Part shown: positions 23,881 to 34,978 of the stretch, in pieces
How positions within the stretch are numbered: position 1 is the first letter of the stretch
How the letters are laid out: each line of letters begins with the position of its first letter
Assembly (NCBI GenBank): GCA_950022295.1
Contig: OX465596.1
Coordinates: 9,300,001 to 9,364,000, forward strand
Length of the DNA: 64,000 nt
DNA from: Bromus sterilis
Lineage: Eukaryota; Streptophyta; Magnoliopsida; Poales; Poaceae
Reading direction: 5' to 3'
The notes under the pieces: model-generated
Told to the model about the DNA's origin: nothing
What the model saw: only the letters and a program-made list of their open reading frames with translations
The model's database searches: none
Translations under genes and position numbers: made by a program

Positions 23881-24034
23881 ACGGGCTTTGTGGGCTGTGT
23901 TGTGCCACCACCACCACGCTGATGGCCAGGGCCGTGCACGGGCTGACCAAAGGCCAGCATACACACGGCCGATTTCCTCCTCCTGAGAGTACAAAGATCA
24001 CGCGTAGTCTCCACTCTTTCTCTCATCTTTCATC

Positions 24035-25652
24035 ATGCCGCCGGCGGCGTCGAAGATCTTGCAGGCCTGCCGTCAGGCATCTCGCGCTGCCCGCTTAGCT
24101 GCGTCGGCCGCATCTCGCTGTGCCGCGGTGGTGGTCCGCTCAGGTTTAGGCGGTGCGGCCGCCTCAGATCCGTTCCTCCGCAGTCCCTACCGGAGCCGCA
24201 AGTTCGGCCGCGGTGGTTTCCCCATCGCCGCCACACCGCCTCCCCGGAGCCCCGGCAGTGGATCCACAATCGCCGCACCACCAACCAACATCCACGGCCC
24301 CGCACCAGGTAAACCTAATACGTCCCTCTTCCCATACATGCAGCTCCTGGAATCATGTTTTAGTATTTTTGGATTGATCAAAGGCCAGACGATTTAATTA
24401 CTTCGTTAGCTTATTGTGAGAATTCACTACCTTATACCCGTTGTGCAGATTTTTTTTTTATGAACAATCCATCTTATATTAGGAGACTAGTGCATGTTTG
24501 TGAATAGGAAGACATCATACATAGTATAGAGGTGAGGTTTGCAAGTGCGTTTTGGACCCCCGCTGCAGGGAGGTGGAGCTCGGAGTTTTCACAAAACTCG
24601 AAAATGGTACCTCCGATCCATATTAATGAACTTAACTTTGTCTAAATTTGTATGTATCTAGTTTAGTGTTTAGACTAGATGCATGTGTATCTACTCCTTC
24701 CGTCCCAAAATAAGTGACTTCACTTTTTCTAAATACGCATGTATCTATAACTAAAACATGACTATATACATGTGTATCTAGACAAAGTTGAGTCACTTAT
24801 TTCGGGCGGAGGGAGTAGATAAAATAGAGTTAATTAATAGTATGGACCAGAGGGAGTATTTAAAACTTTCAAAATATTCTGAATTTCTTTGTACAGTACA
24901 TACTGATGATTTTTGTAAACCTGTAAAATTTTGTTAAATAAAACAGACTCCCTTCGTCCATAAAAGGATGTCTCAACTTTGTCAAAATTTGGATGTATCT
25001 ATATGCTAAATCGGGTCTAGATACATCCAAATTTGGATAAATTTAAGACATCCTTTTATGGACGGAGGGAGTAATATTTTGGGCTGCACAAAAATCACAA
25101 AAATGTGTCTCTAAATAGGTAAAAAAAACTTGTTTTTTGTCTTCACATTTGTCTTTTTTCCCGAGATCACTGCTAAAAATATATTTCAATGAAAATTAAT
25201 ACGTGCATAACTGCATCTATATGTAGTTGTATATTTTTTTCAGAATTTATTTGGCTTTGTAAAAATGAAGTTTTCAAAAAAAAAGGGCATCCATATAGCC
25301 TGAGCAAAAGAGAAAATCTATATCCTGTATCCCTTGTTATATAAAAATGATGATCCCGTACTCACTTGCGGCTATAGGTAAGGTGAAATTCGTGGTAGAA
25401 GACAAGGACCTTAAGTCAGATGAAGCCTTGTGGGCCTTGTATGAGCGCTGGTGCAAGGCTTTCAATCAGGAGCGAGACTATAATGAGATGGCTTGTCGGT
25501 TCAACTACTTCAAGGGTATTGTGCTGCGTGTGCACGAAGCAAACAAAGCTGATTTGACATACAAACTTGGAATAAACGAATTATCTGATGGAAAGCTATT
25601 AGAACTCAGGAGCCCTAAATTTTTTCCTTGTCCACGAAGCAAACAAAGCTGA
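24035..25652 (+). CDS. Putative two-exon gene: transit-peptide-like N-terminus plus cathepsin propeptide inhibitor (I29) domain
   Basis: Proposed exons are 24035-24308 and 25378-25652 (182 residues). The donor CAG|GTAAAC and acceptor CTATAG|GT leave phase 1 on both sides, and the joined frame is open. Residues 1-45 are rich in Arg, Ala and Ser with no acidic residue, like a plastid or mitochondrial presequence; the next part is Pro/Ser-rich. Exon 2 encodes an I29-like domain (about 99-169): the ERFNIN pattern is partly kept (Glu128, Arg132, Phe136, Ile for Asn at 139, Val for Ile at 143, Asn147), followed by a GxNxLxD motif (156-162) resembling the GNFD motif. I29 domains normally cover the active site of papain-like proteases; no Cys/His protease domain follows. 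The frame ends in a stop created inside a second, frameshifted copy of the domain end, so the C-terminus may be damaged. Gene prediction from sequence alone. Confidence 0.55.
24610..24856. mobile_element. Stowaway-type MITE (outer, interrupted)
   Basis: It starts CCTCCGATCCATATTAAT after TA (24608-24609) and ends with the inverted complement ATTAATAGTATGGACCAGAGGGAG before TA (24857-24858; shown in parts: ATTAATAG and GGACCAGAGGGAG). A second Stowaway sits inside it. It lies in the intron of the putative I29 gene. Confidence 0.8.
24694..24815. mobile_element. Stowaway-type MITE (inner, nested)
   Basis: The inverted ends CTCCTTCCGTCCCAAAATAA and TTATTTCGGGCGGAGGGAG are flanked by TA on both sides, as in Tc1/mariner-derived Stowaway elements. 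It lies inside the Stowaway of 24610-24856. Confidence 0.88.
24948..25071. mobile_element. Stowaway-type MITE in the same intron
   Basis: It starts CTCCCTTCGTCCATAAAAGG and ends with its near-perfect inverted complement CCTTTTATGGACGGAGGGAG, followed by TA. The left flank is GA, so one copy of the TA target has mutated. The arms pair for most of the length. Confidence 0.88.
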
Positions 25653-25731
25653 TTTGACATACAAACTTGAAATAAACAAATTCTCTGATGGAAAGCTAGC
25701 AGCACTCAGGAGGCCTGAAATTTTTAGTATC
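25533..25731 (+). repeat. 100-bp tandem duplication at the end of the I29 coding sequence
   Basis: CACGAAGCAAACAAAGCTGA occurs at 25533 and again at 25633, and similarity continues for the whole 100 bp. Because 100 is not a multiple of three, copy 2 is read in another frame, where it again encodes an ANKADLTYKL..FSDGKL segment (frame open from 25654 to 25842). Confidence 0.9.
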
Positions 25732-25852
25732 AAGAAGATTGAGAGGAGAATACCGAATCCTGATTCAGAGAGATCTGGTGATATCATGTTCAAGAAAGAC
25801 CTTGCGGGACATCAGCTCAATAACCCAAATCAATCTGCGTGATCTCTGGAGC

Positions 25853-26639
25853 AACCCTGAATCAATCTGTAGTAAGCTATGCTTATATGTTGCATTTGCG
25901 CTTTGAAACCAAAGTCATGCTTATGGAAGGCATATATGCTTCTGTAAGCGTGCATATTTGTACAAGTTATATTTTTGCGAGATATTAGACTTTAAGATGT
26001 CCTTATGGTAATGACATGTTACATGTAGTTTCCATATTCATACACCTGTGCAATCTGTTTATGTTACTTTATAGGTTTACTGCGCCCCATAGGTATTGAT
26101 ATTCCTTCAGTGGTACGTTCATACTATTGTTCGTGACGGGTGACTATTTCAGTTTTCAAAGACTTTGTTGGCAAATACGTTTGCACTTTGCAGGTGTCCC
26201 AATCTCTTTTAGCTTGTTCGTCGTTGTGTGATTCATGTTGAACAATCAAAGGAAGAAAATGTATAATACGACTTTTGTATTTTTTTTTGTTATATACTGG
26301 TTGGTTACTTGTAGGTAGGGATGAAACGGATCCGAACATCTTAGTTTTTGCTATTTCCACTAGACCATATGAATGCGCGGGTTGCCCTGCCTGTCCATCA
26401 AGAAAGATAGAAATAATTAAGATCCTGGTTGTGTTGATCCATCTTGAGAAAATAAAGATAGTACAAATAAAAGACAGTTGCCGCATCATCCAAAGAAAGA
26501 AAGAAAATAATACGGTAGAAACAAACAATAAAATTTGAATTGTTCAAATTAAGTTATTTTTTTGTTGAGCGGCACATTTGTTTTAAAGAATTAAACATTC
26601 TTGAGTGGAAATGAAATCAGACCCACCAAAAAAGGAAGA
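25853..26639. other. Intergenic DNA downstream of the I29 gene
   Basis: AT-rich sequence that may include the 3' UTR of the gene. Short open frames on both strands overlap one another and show no domain. No repeat termini with target duplications were found. Confidence 0.4.
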
Positions 26640-26828
26640 ACAGGGCCTCGCATATCCCTAGATTGTTAATTTGACTAACATAACATAAATTGTGCAACAT
26701 AAAAATTATATCATTAAAAAGTAGAACATCTCAACTAATATATGTTTTGTAATATATATATTCTATTAAGTTGGTCAAATTTACAACCTAAGGATACAAG
26801 CAAGACCTATAAACCGAGACGGAGAGAG
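26640..26828. mobile_element. Degenerate Stowaway-like MITE
   Basis: The right end (CCGAGACGGAGAGAG before TA) and the long imperfect palindrome pairing CCCTAGATTGTTAATTTGAC with the complement of GGTCAAATTTACAACCTAAGG (paired in parts) indicate a Stowaway relic. The outermost ~20 bp on the left are lost or replaced. Confidence 0.55.
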
Positions 26829-26895
26829 TATAATTTAGTAACACAGACAGTAAACTAAAATGACAGCCATTCAGAAGGTGGTGTTTTGGTTCATA

Positions 26896-26903
26896 TATGC
26901 ATA
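26896..26903. repeat. 8-bp target-site duplication of hAT MITE, left
   Basis: TATGCATA, repeated exactly at 27403-27410. The sequence is itself palindromic. Confidence 0.85.
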
Positions 26904-27402
26904 TAAGGATGGCAATGGGTAGGATATGTGCCGGGTAGAGCAATAGCATACCCATATCCGTATAGTCAGCGGATATAAAATTCTACCCATACCCGTACCC
27001 ACGGGTATGAAAGTTTACCCATACCCGATGGTACTCATACCCGTTGGATACCTAGCAGATAGATCAAACAATACACAAATTATTCACCATTTTAGCTTTA
27101 TCGATAACACATTTGATAATAAAAAGTTCATTATGTCAACTCAATAACACGTAGTTGAGTACATGATAGTTATAAAACAAATCACAATCTGATATTCTAA
27201 CTCATATGTCACCAAGAGAAGACGTGCCAAATGACAAATTAATAATAAACAAACACATACCCACGGGTATAAGGCTATATCCGTGCCCTACGTGTGACTT
27301 AACGGGTAGAGTATAGGTACTATCTATGGGTATAAAAGTGTGTCCATATTCGGGTATGGTATCCGCGGATTCCCTTATTCGTGGGTAAAATTATCATCCT
27401 TA
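26904..27402. mobile_element. Complete hAT-type MITE (499 bp)
   Basis: The terminal inverted repeat starts TAAGGATG and ends CATCCTTA, and identical 8-bp duplications TATGCATA flank it at 26896-26903 and 27403-27410. An 8-bp duplication and absence of a transposase fit a non-autonomous hAT element. Inside are many copies of ACCCATACCCGT-type sequence in both orientations. Confidence 0.88.
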
Positions 27403-27410
27403 TATGCATA
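27403..27410. repeat. 8-bp target-site duplication of hAT MITE, right
   Basis: TATGCATA, identical to 26896-26903. Confidence 0.85.
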
Positions 27411-28689
27411 TGAACGTATTATGAAAATGTGTTTTATTGTTAAAAATTACGATATAAATTTTTGCATGTGCATCTGGATATTCTATGTCCGCACACAAGT
27501 TTCCGTGGAAAACAACATTTTATGTGGTATGTCTAAAAAGACAAAAAAAGTGTCCTGTGAATAGTTATGTTGGAGCATCAAAAAATACTTTTAACACGGG
27601 ACATAAAAAAATGTTCTTTCTTTCCCACAAAAACTTGTGTACGGATATATAATGTCTAGATATACATACAAAATTTTATTCAGAATTTTTGACATTTTGA
27701 AATGTGTTTTTACATAATGGGTTCTATGCACTTGTTAGCCGAATTGAATTTCTGTCCGTTCAAACATTATATTGATATATGATGTGAGAAATTTAGCTTA
27801 ATTACCAATAAGTTATGGAACTTATCGTAAAAGAAAAGGCGAGGAACTTATCCAAATAACTATGCCGAATTGTAGCCTATAACTGTTGCATTTCTGATTT
27901 TGTTTCATGAAAATAGTTAAAATAATACTGATTAAATTACACTAGTTAGTTGGGATGCACGAGTCAGGCACCATGCATAATCACCGTACAATGGGTACCT
28001 AGATTGTGAGTTGTGACAATCTGATCGGGTTAGATTATCGGGTTTAACCCATTAGTATAGGTATATTTGGAAATATTGCATGCATGCTGCATGAGTAGAG
28101 AGAGACGACTTTTTTTTTGAATTAACAAATATTTGGTTGCCTTGTTTGATTAATCGTAGGTAGTTTAATTCCTAAATTTCCTTATATGTACCGTCCATGA
28201 TTAGTGGGCTTTTATAACATGGAACGAGGAATGTGCATGCTTTCGGGCGAGATTTAAGGTAAGCGGCGGCCCAGCCTATCTTCATACGAAATTATGCATC
28301 ATCCATGATCGGTGGCCTTTTAGTACTACTAGATGACCCGTTACGCCAATGGGACAAAGGGCGAAAGCAAACCAAGCATTTGTACAATGTTAGTATGCAT
28401 TGAGATCATGCTTACATGGTTAGTCACTTAGACACATTCTTAACAACATTTAATAGGAAGTAAGAAAAGAGTTGCATGAAATCAGAATCGGCACAAGAGG
28501 CGACAATGAACCAACTATTAAAAATATGCATACTAATATAGTGAATACTTGAGCATTAGTCTTGAAGCATAAGTGCAAGGAGATACGTACACTCGTACCT
28601 TACATAATTTGTAAAAGCATTCTAAATACGGGGCAGTTTTTCTACAGTAGGTTTAAGGTAGCGATGGTTATTAACATTGATTGGTAGCT
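27411..28689. other. Intergenic DNA without recognised features
   Basis: AT-rich, no convincing ORF. Around 28330 a motif (ACTAGATGACCCGTTACGCC) resembles the start of a common grass repeat, but no partner terminus was found. Confidence 0.4.
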
Positions 28690-28949
28690 ACATTTTGCTT
28701 AGAGCATCCACAATGTATCATTTTGCTGCCTCTATACCTGCCTCTAAGCCTTTAGAGGCTGTCGCTATACACTGTTGGACCGAGCCTCTAAGGAAAATTC
28801 TCTAGCATCGCCTCTAACACAAGAGGCTGCCTCTAAGCCATTTCTTTGCATTAAAATAATCCCTTGACCATACTTACAATCCTTGTAGCCCATATGTTGT
28901 TCATATTTGGCTTGAGAAGGTAGGAGAGATTAAATATTTTATGTTTATA
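28690..28949. other. Possible truncated DNA element next to element C
   Basis: It begins AGAGCATCCACAATGT, like the ends of several grass MITE families, and contains repeated GCCTCTAAG / CTTAGAGGC motifs in both orientations. No matching right terminus is present before element C starts at about 28950, so it may have been cut by the same deletion that truncated C. Confidence 0.35.
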
Positions 28950-30595
28950 TCAGCTAACTCATGTGGGGCCATTCTATATGGGCGTCTGGAAATTGGGGCT
29001 GTGCCTGGTACAAGATCCACTATGAATTCCACAGACCTGTCGGGTGGCATTCCCGGCAGCTCTTCTGGAAAGACATCCGGAAAGTCACAAACTATCGGAA
29101 TATCTTCAAGGTTAGGAAGGGGATGTTCATTCAACGAATATAGCTGGGTTTCTGAACCTTGAGATGTGAAATGGACTATCTTGCCGGAAGGATGAGTGAG
29201 TTGGACTGATCTAGTGGCACAATCAATCTTGGCACGGTGTTTGGACAACCAATCCATACCTAAGATGATATCGATATCTGAAGATTTGAGGGCTATGAGA
29301 GAAGCAAGGAATACAACATCCTCAACAGCAATCTCATTGTCATGACTTACCCTACTGGTACGCCAAATGGATCCTGGAGTTTTAATCATGAAAGGGGTAG
29401 GCAGTTCCTCAAATGAAATATCATGCAGGAGTGCGAACTTTTCAGACAAAAAGGAATCAGAAGCTCCAGAATCAAATAGAACAGAAGCAGGTTTGGAGTT
29501 GACAGGAAGTGTACCGAGTACAACCTTCGTATCCTCTTGGGCTTCTTTGATGGTGGCATGGTTCACACGTCCGTATTCAACAATAGCGGACTTGGCTTTG
29601 GAAGGCTTTGGTGGCTTAGCTTTGGTTTTAGGTTTTGGACGAGGAGGAACATTCTCTTGCAATGAACATTGTCGTGCAATGTGGCCAGGATTACCACACT
29701 TGTAGCACAAACGGGTGTTAGGTTGTGGAGTTTGTATGGCAAGCTCTCTACTACCTTTCTGGGTTTTCTTGCTTTGTGGAGATGGTCTTGGAATCAAGTG
29801 CGAAGGAATGGCACTAGTTGGGATCCAAAATCGACGTTTCTGAGAACCCAAACTAGAAGAGGAAGCAAGATCACGATCACGCTTGCGAGACTCTTCAAAG
29901 ACCTCATTTCCATGCTCAGCTCTGAATGATCTATTGACCAAATCCTCGAAGTTGACGAATTCAAGGAGATTGAGATCATGACGAAGGACAGGGCTAAGTC
30001 CCTTGCGGAACCTTGCTTGCTTCTTGGCATCGGTTGATATCTTCTCAGGGGCATAACGAGAAAGACGATTGAACTCAGTTCTGTACTGATGAACAGTCAT
30101 ATTTCCCTGAGATAGGGTGCAGAACTCTTCCCTCTTTCTTTCCATCAGTTCATCCAGAATGTGGTACCCTTGGAAGGCATCACGGAACTCCTGCCAAGTC
30201 ACTAGGTGACCATCAGGCTGCATTGCAACAAAACTTTCCCACCATTCGCCAGCAACACCTTCCAGAAAGTAGGCTGCGAACATCACACGATCATCTGGAG
30301 AAACATGTGCCGTCTCAAGCTTACGCTCGATGGAATGGAGCCAATCATCGGCATCAAGGGGTTCAGATGAACATCGGAAAACTGGCGGGTTCAAAAGGAT
30401 AAAATCCTGGATGGATGTTACCGCATCTCGCTGGAGAGAAGTATTCTTCTCAATGAGTTTCAAAAGGCGTGTTTGATCACGTCGATTTCGCTCAGCCTCC
30501 ATCATGATTTCCGCTGCAGAAGGCGGTGAAGGAGGAGCATCATCACCACTTTGATTTCTGTGACCAGATTCAACACATCTATTCCCACCTGACAT
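28950..30595 (-). pseudogene. Gag-protease-partial RT of element C (3'-truncated)
   Basis: The frame starts at the ATG at 30595 (MSGGNRCVESG). It contains Gag, the zinc knuckle CX2CX4HX4C at residues 297-310, and the aspartic protease motif DSGAS (Asp375). It then reaches the segment before reverse transcriptase (PISRRPYRMAPHELA). After that the sequence changes to unrelated DNA and the frame ends at 28901 with about 16 foreign residues. Catalytic parts of reverse transcriptase, RNase H and integrase are absent, so it could supply Gag and protease at most. No internal stop occurs before the break. Confidence 0.88.
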
Positions 30596-31056
30596 TCTGT
30601 GTGATAAAAATCAACAATCAGAGTAGGATTTATGATGGAATCAAAGCAAAGATGACATAATTTAAGGGAGGACAAGATTGTAATGCAAAAGCATTGGAAT
30701 CACTGGAAACACGGGACAAATCGGACAGCATAACGGCTGTACCGGGGTGGAAAAGATGAATCAACCTGCAAGAAAGATCAGAACCTTCTCATAAGGCTTG
30801 AAGGAATGGTGACTCTAGACAACCAAAACATTCCTACAGCTATGGAGAGTCAAACAACGAGATGTTCTAGTATAGACATAGAAGAGCCTAGTCCTATCTT
30901 CCCGTAGAAAAGATGAGGGTGACTCAGAACTCAGATCGATGAGGGTAAGGAGAAAAATGAAGCCTTACGTTGTTCCCATATACCCAAAGTAACTATATAA
31001 CTATAGAATGCTAGACTCGACTTCGGCCAAGGTTTACTAATCCTACAGGCAGTCCT

Positions 31057-31068
31057 GCTCTGATACCA
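31057..31068 (-). other. Element C primer-binding site (initiator tRNA-Met)
   Basis: On the minus strand it reads TGGTATCAGAGC, four bases after the LTR end at 31073. The leader (30596-31056) shows nothing else recognisable. Confidence 0.9.
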
Positions 31069-31072
31069 AGTC

Positions 31073-34000
31073 TGTCGGGACCCGGGGTTTGCATATGTAA
31101 TTCCAGTCACAATTCAATCATATGAAGAGCCGAGAGCCATACCCACTTGTCTAAGAAGACAAGGCCAAGTACAAGACACTCTCGGAAAGCTCGAACGTGA
31201 GGGGGTATCCCATCCAGGCCGGATGATCAACTGTGATGGGTCCTCATCGCCCGCTCACAAGTCTAAATGATTATGGGTGGTGAAATCCCATACTCATAGA
31301 CAAGTCGCCTCAACCATATTATCGATTGAATCCTAACACTTACATAAACAGACTCCAGCCCGATCTCTTAGTCGGGGTCTCGGGCGGGCTCAATCATACA
31401 ACAAAGTGTGCCACGTGACAGAGTCACGAGCAATCGCATCTCGATGCCCCAAGCTGCGCACATCTAAGGGCCACTTGGTGTATAAAAGACCGCCGGCAAG
31501 AGCACAACTAAGGTATCGAACCCCACACATGACATGCACAATACAAACATACACGCAACATGCATGTCAAGTGTATAACAGCAGGTAACACAACATGAAC
31601 TCTACAAACTCATAGCTTTATTGCATCTGCTAAACAGAGCAGATATAGTAGTGTTACAAGCAGAGATCACATCACTGTGATCCAACATTACATCATACAA
31701 CAACGGAAGCAAATTATGTCTTAGTAAAGACAAGGTTAACAAATGGCTTAAGAAGCCTTTAAGAAAACACAACGACCCTCCAGAGGGACCAGGCTGTTGT
31801 ATGGGACTACATTACTTCGTCGATGTCGAGCTTGAAGGGGGAGGCCACCATCAGGGTCAGTGGTCTCGTCTCTAAAACATAGAATAAGCAAACGTGAGTA
31901 CAAATTCGTACCCACCAAGACTTACGTCAGAACTAAACTACTCATGATCAGGTACCAAGGTAAAGGCAAGTGGGGTTGTAATGCAGAAAGCTTTGAATTG
32001 GCTATCCTGTACTACGACTACATAGAGTTGAGATGAGAGGCGCACACGAGTCCATCTAATCTTGATCACCACTTCAATACACAACCATGGATCCTTCCTC
32101 GACTTCCCCACGAGGAAGCAACCCAAAGCACTCACACTTATCTTGCGATTTTTAGAGTATCCGTTTGAGTTGTCTAATAATCAAGTAAAGATCTCCAAGT
32201 AGTCCATAACCGCGGACACGGCTATTCGAATAGTTCATTAACCCTGCAGTGGTGTACTTCTTCACATACGTAGCTACCACTTATCGCCTAGGACTCGTCA
32301 CCTTCAAGCGGTGTCGGCGAGGATAGTACCACGACACTTACCTCACGGCTCCAACTCTAGTCCAGGGAATCGCCTATCTGAGTTGTACCCCAATCGGGAA
32401 TCCGGCCGGGGTTTCCGTTCAGGACCCAGACGATGTATGGACGGTCCGACAAGCCCACCTCGACGGATGGTGCTGCGCTTGCCTAAAACCGTGCTACGTT
32501 ATGAAAGCAAATAGAATAAAGTTAACCCATGCGAATCCTGGATCCTAGTCGGGGTGAGTTAATAGTTCGAGAGGGGTCAATGAGCCCAACATGTGGTAGT
32601 AATCTGTGTCTTGGATCACAACACAAGAACTCGGGGCCTAGGGAAGTGTAAATGAGACAACCCACTGTGTACTCCTACACAACCTCTCATTGTTCACTTG
32701 TTTTAGGGTGACTTCATCAACACGTTACCACCTTGTTGCATGTGTTCACTACCATCCCGATACATCACCCAGATGGATCAACTTTATTGCAAACAACTCT
32801 AGCATGGCATAGCATATCATGGATGAAGGGCCACATGATGAGCACAACAATCTTGTATCTGCTAGGTTGAGGTTTGCTTAATACTGTGGTAGCAATGATA
32901 GGTCATGCAAAGGATGGGTTCAACTAACGATAGAACGGTAACATGTGAATCACCTAATCATGCATAAGAGAACAAGAGGGAAACTGGGTTTTTATAGATA
33001 TGATCAAAGGGGGTTTGCTTGCCTTATTGTCGAGACTCGGGGTGCCACTCTTCGGAGAAATCAGGGACTACGTCCGGCGATGGATCTATCGAGAAGAAGC
33101 AAACACCGAGACAACAAAGTATAAACATCACATTGCAATGCACATTCAAGAATGAAACATGGCATGGTACTGATGTGATCTATATTCAATTTGCAACAAT
33201 TTTAATTGAAGTTGATTTGAAAAGGAATTCAAATTCAAACTCCAAATGTGGTTCAATTTAGCCAAAGTTGCATTTGCTAATGTTTGGATATGGTAAACCA
33301 TGTTGTCATGTGTATGATATGCCTCTGATGTTCAAGTGATAAGGTTGACATTGCAAAGATTTAATTTGAAATGATTTAAACATTTAATTTGAATTATTCC
33401 AAATAAGCCATATAGCTAAATGCTACTGGTTCATCATCATAGATGTGTTTTTCATCTATGAAAGTATGATATTTGGAATCCTTGCATTTTTCTGATGATT
33501 TTTTATATATAATTTATTTGATTTGGAGTTATGGATAAAAAGTTATTGAATTTCAAAGATTTAAGCATTTTCTGGAATTTCTGTTAAATAGGAAAAAGGG
33601 TTTATTGCGCAAGCATGACATTAGCATGACGTCATGGGGCGTTGACCAGTCAACTGACATGCCGAGCCCATCTGTCATCCACTCTGGGGTTTAATCCAGT
33701 TTTAATTAAGTTAACAGGGGATTAGGGGGGCTGGGTCCCACCCGTCAGTGAGAGAGAGAGAGGATTAGAGGGGGGTTTAGCCAGGCCGGCCGGCGGTTAG
33801 CCGCCGGCGACCTCTGGACGCGGCGGCGTCCACTGGAGCCAGCGACTCCGGCCACGGGAGGCTACGGGGAGACCACCAAATGGTTACCCGTGCTCACGCG
33901 CATCCAGTGGGGCAGTTGGGCGGCCAAGGGGAAGCCGGAGGGCTCGACGGCGAGCAAGCCCGCGGCGGCGCCGCTCGGCTGGTGAGGAAAGGAGGGCACC

Positions 34001-34977
34001 GGGCCACGGGGAAGGTTGCGGGATGGGGGAAACGGGAGAGGACCTCACCGTGAGCACGACGAGGTGGTCGGGGAGGGCAAACGGGCGGCGTCGGCGACGA
34101 ATTCGCCGGAGGAAGGCACGGCGGCCCGCGGGGAGTTGGTGAAGGGGGTGGCGTCCTCAGGGGCTCGTCGACTCGATTGAACGCACGGGGTGACGAAGAC
34201 GACGGAGAGGAGCACAACGGACACGCTGGCGCGGCGAGGGGTGGCCTCTGGCCACGGTGGCGCACGTCGGCGGCGACGTCGGGCTCTCGGTGCGGCGAAG
34301 AAAACGGCGAGGCGAGAGGGGAGAGGGTTCCAGAGGAGGGGGAAGTGGAAGGAGAGAAGCGCGGGCGTCCACGGCGCCGCTAAGGGGGGCGGCAGCAGCC
34401 AGGCAGCTGCCTGGCAGCCATGCCAGGCTCGCCGGCGAGCTGCCTGCCTGCCTGGCTCAGGGAGGAAGACGCCCTTACCCCTGGGCTGGGCCACCTCCCT
34501 GAGTTGGGCTGCAGGTAAGTGGGCTCTGCCCCTTTTCTTTCCTTTTTTTCTTTTTCTGCTTTCTGTTTTATTTGTTTTGCTCTGAAAAAAATATCAAAGC
34601 ATTTTTAAAAATCCCCAAATTTTTATCTTGGACATATGTGACCTAGTACTGGTCACTGCCAAGTTTTGAAGATTTTTGGAATTCAAATTATTTGAATCCA
34701 ATTCAAATAGCATTTAAATTTAATTTCCAAGCCTCTGTTTGAATATTTGAAAAATCCAGGAGCATGGGTTTGACTTCAAATCATTTTTAAAATGATCATA
34801 CTCATTTATAGGATTTTTCAAAATTGTTTGGAGGAATTTTGGAAAAACTTTTTATCTGGCCTTTTACTTAATTTATTTTTGAGGCTTTTCCAAATCCTCA
34901 ATTATTAAACCAAGAATTTAAACATGAAGCAAATATTTCTAATAATAAAAGCACATACCAAAACTAGGGTTGTGACA
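31073..34977 (-). repeat. Element C 5' LTR (complete, 3,905 bp)
   Basis: On the minus strand it starts TGTCACAACCCTAG and ends CCCGGGTCCCGACA. Its last ~90 bp match the LTR remnant of element E at 44032-44123. A GC-rich block lies at about 33770-34500. Open frames there overlap on both strands and lack domains, so I do not call genes in it. Confidence 0.88.
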
Positions 34978-34978
34978 C

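Larger units (their letters stand above)
28950..34977 (-). mobile_element. Element C: Gypsy chromovirus-type element, truncated in pol
   Basis: On the minus strand this holds a full LTR, an initiator-Met primer site, a leader, gag, protease and the very start of reverse transcriptase, then stops abruptly near 28950. The gag, LTR termini and primer region resemble element E, so both belong to related families placed in opposite orientations. The LTR edge at 34977 is intact (TG..CA). Beyond it lies element D's antisense ORF, which suggests C inserted into D; a matching duplication of the five bases 34978-34982 (CTCCT) cannot be tested because the other end of C is missing. Confidence 0.9.

Noticed and set aside
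33894..34585. Several 70-150 residue frames on both strands in element C's LTR
   Set aside because: Low-complexity GC-rich LTR sequence with mutually overlapping frames and no recognisable protein.
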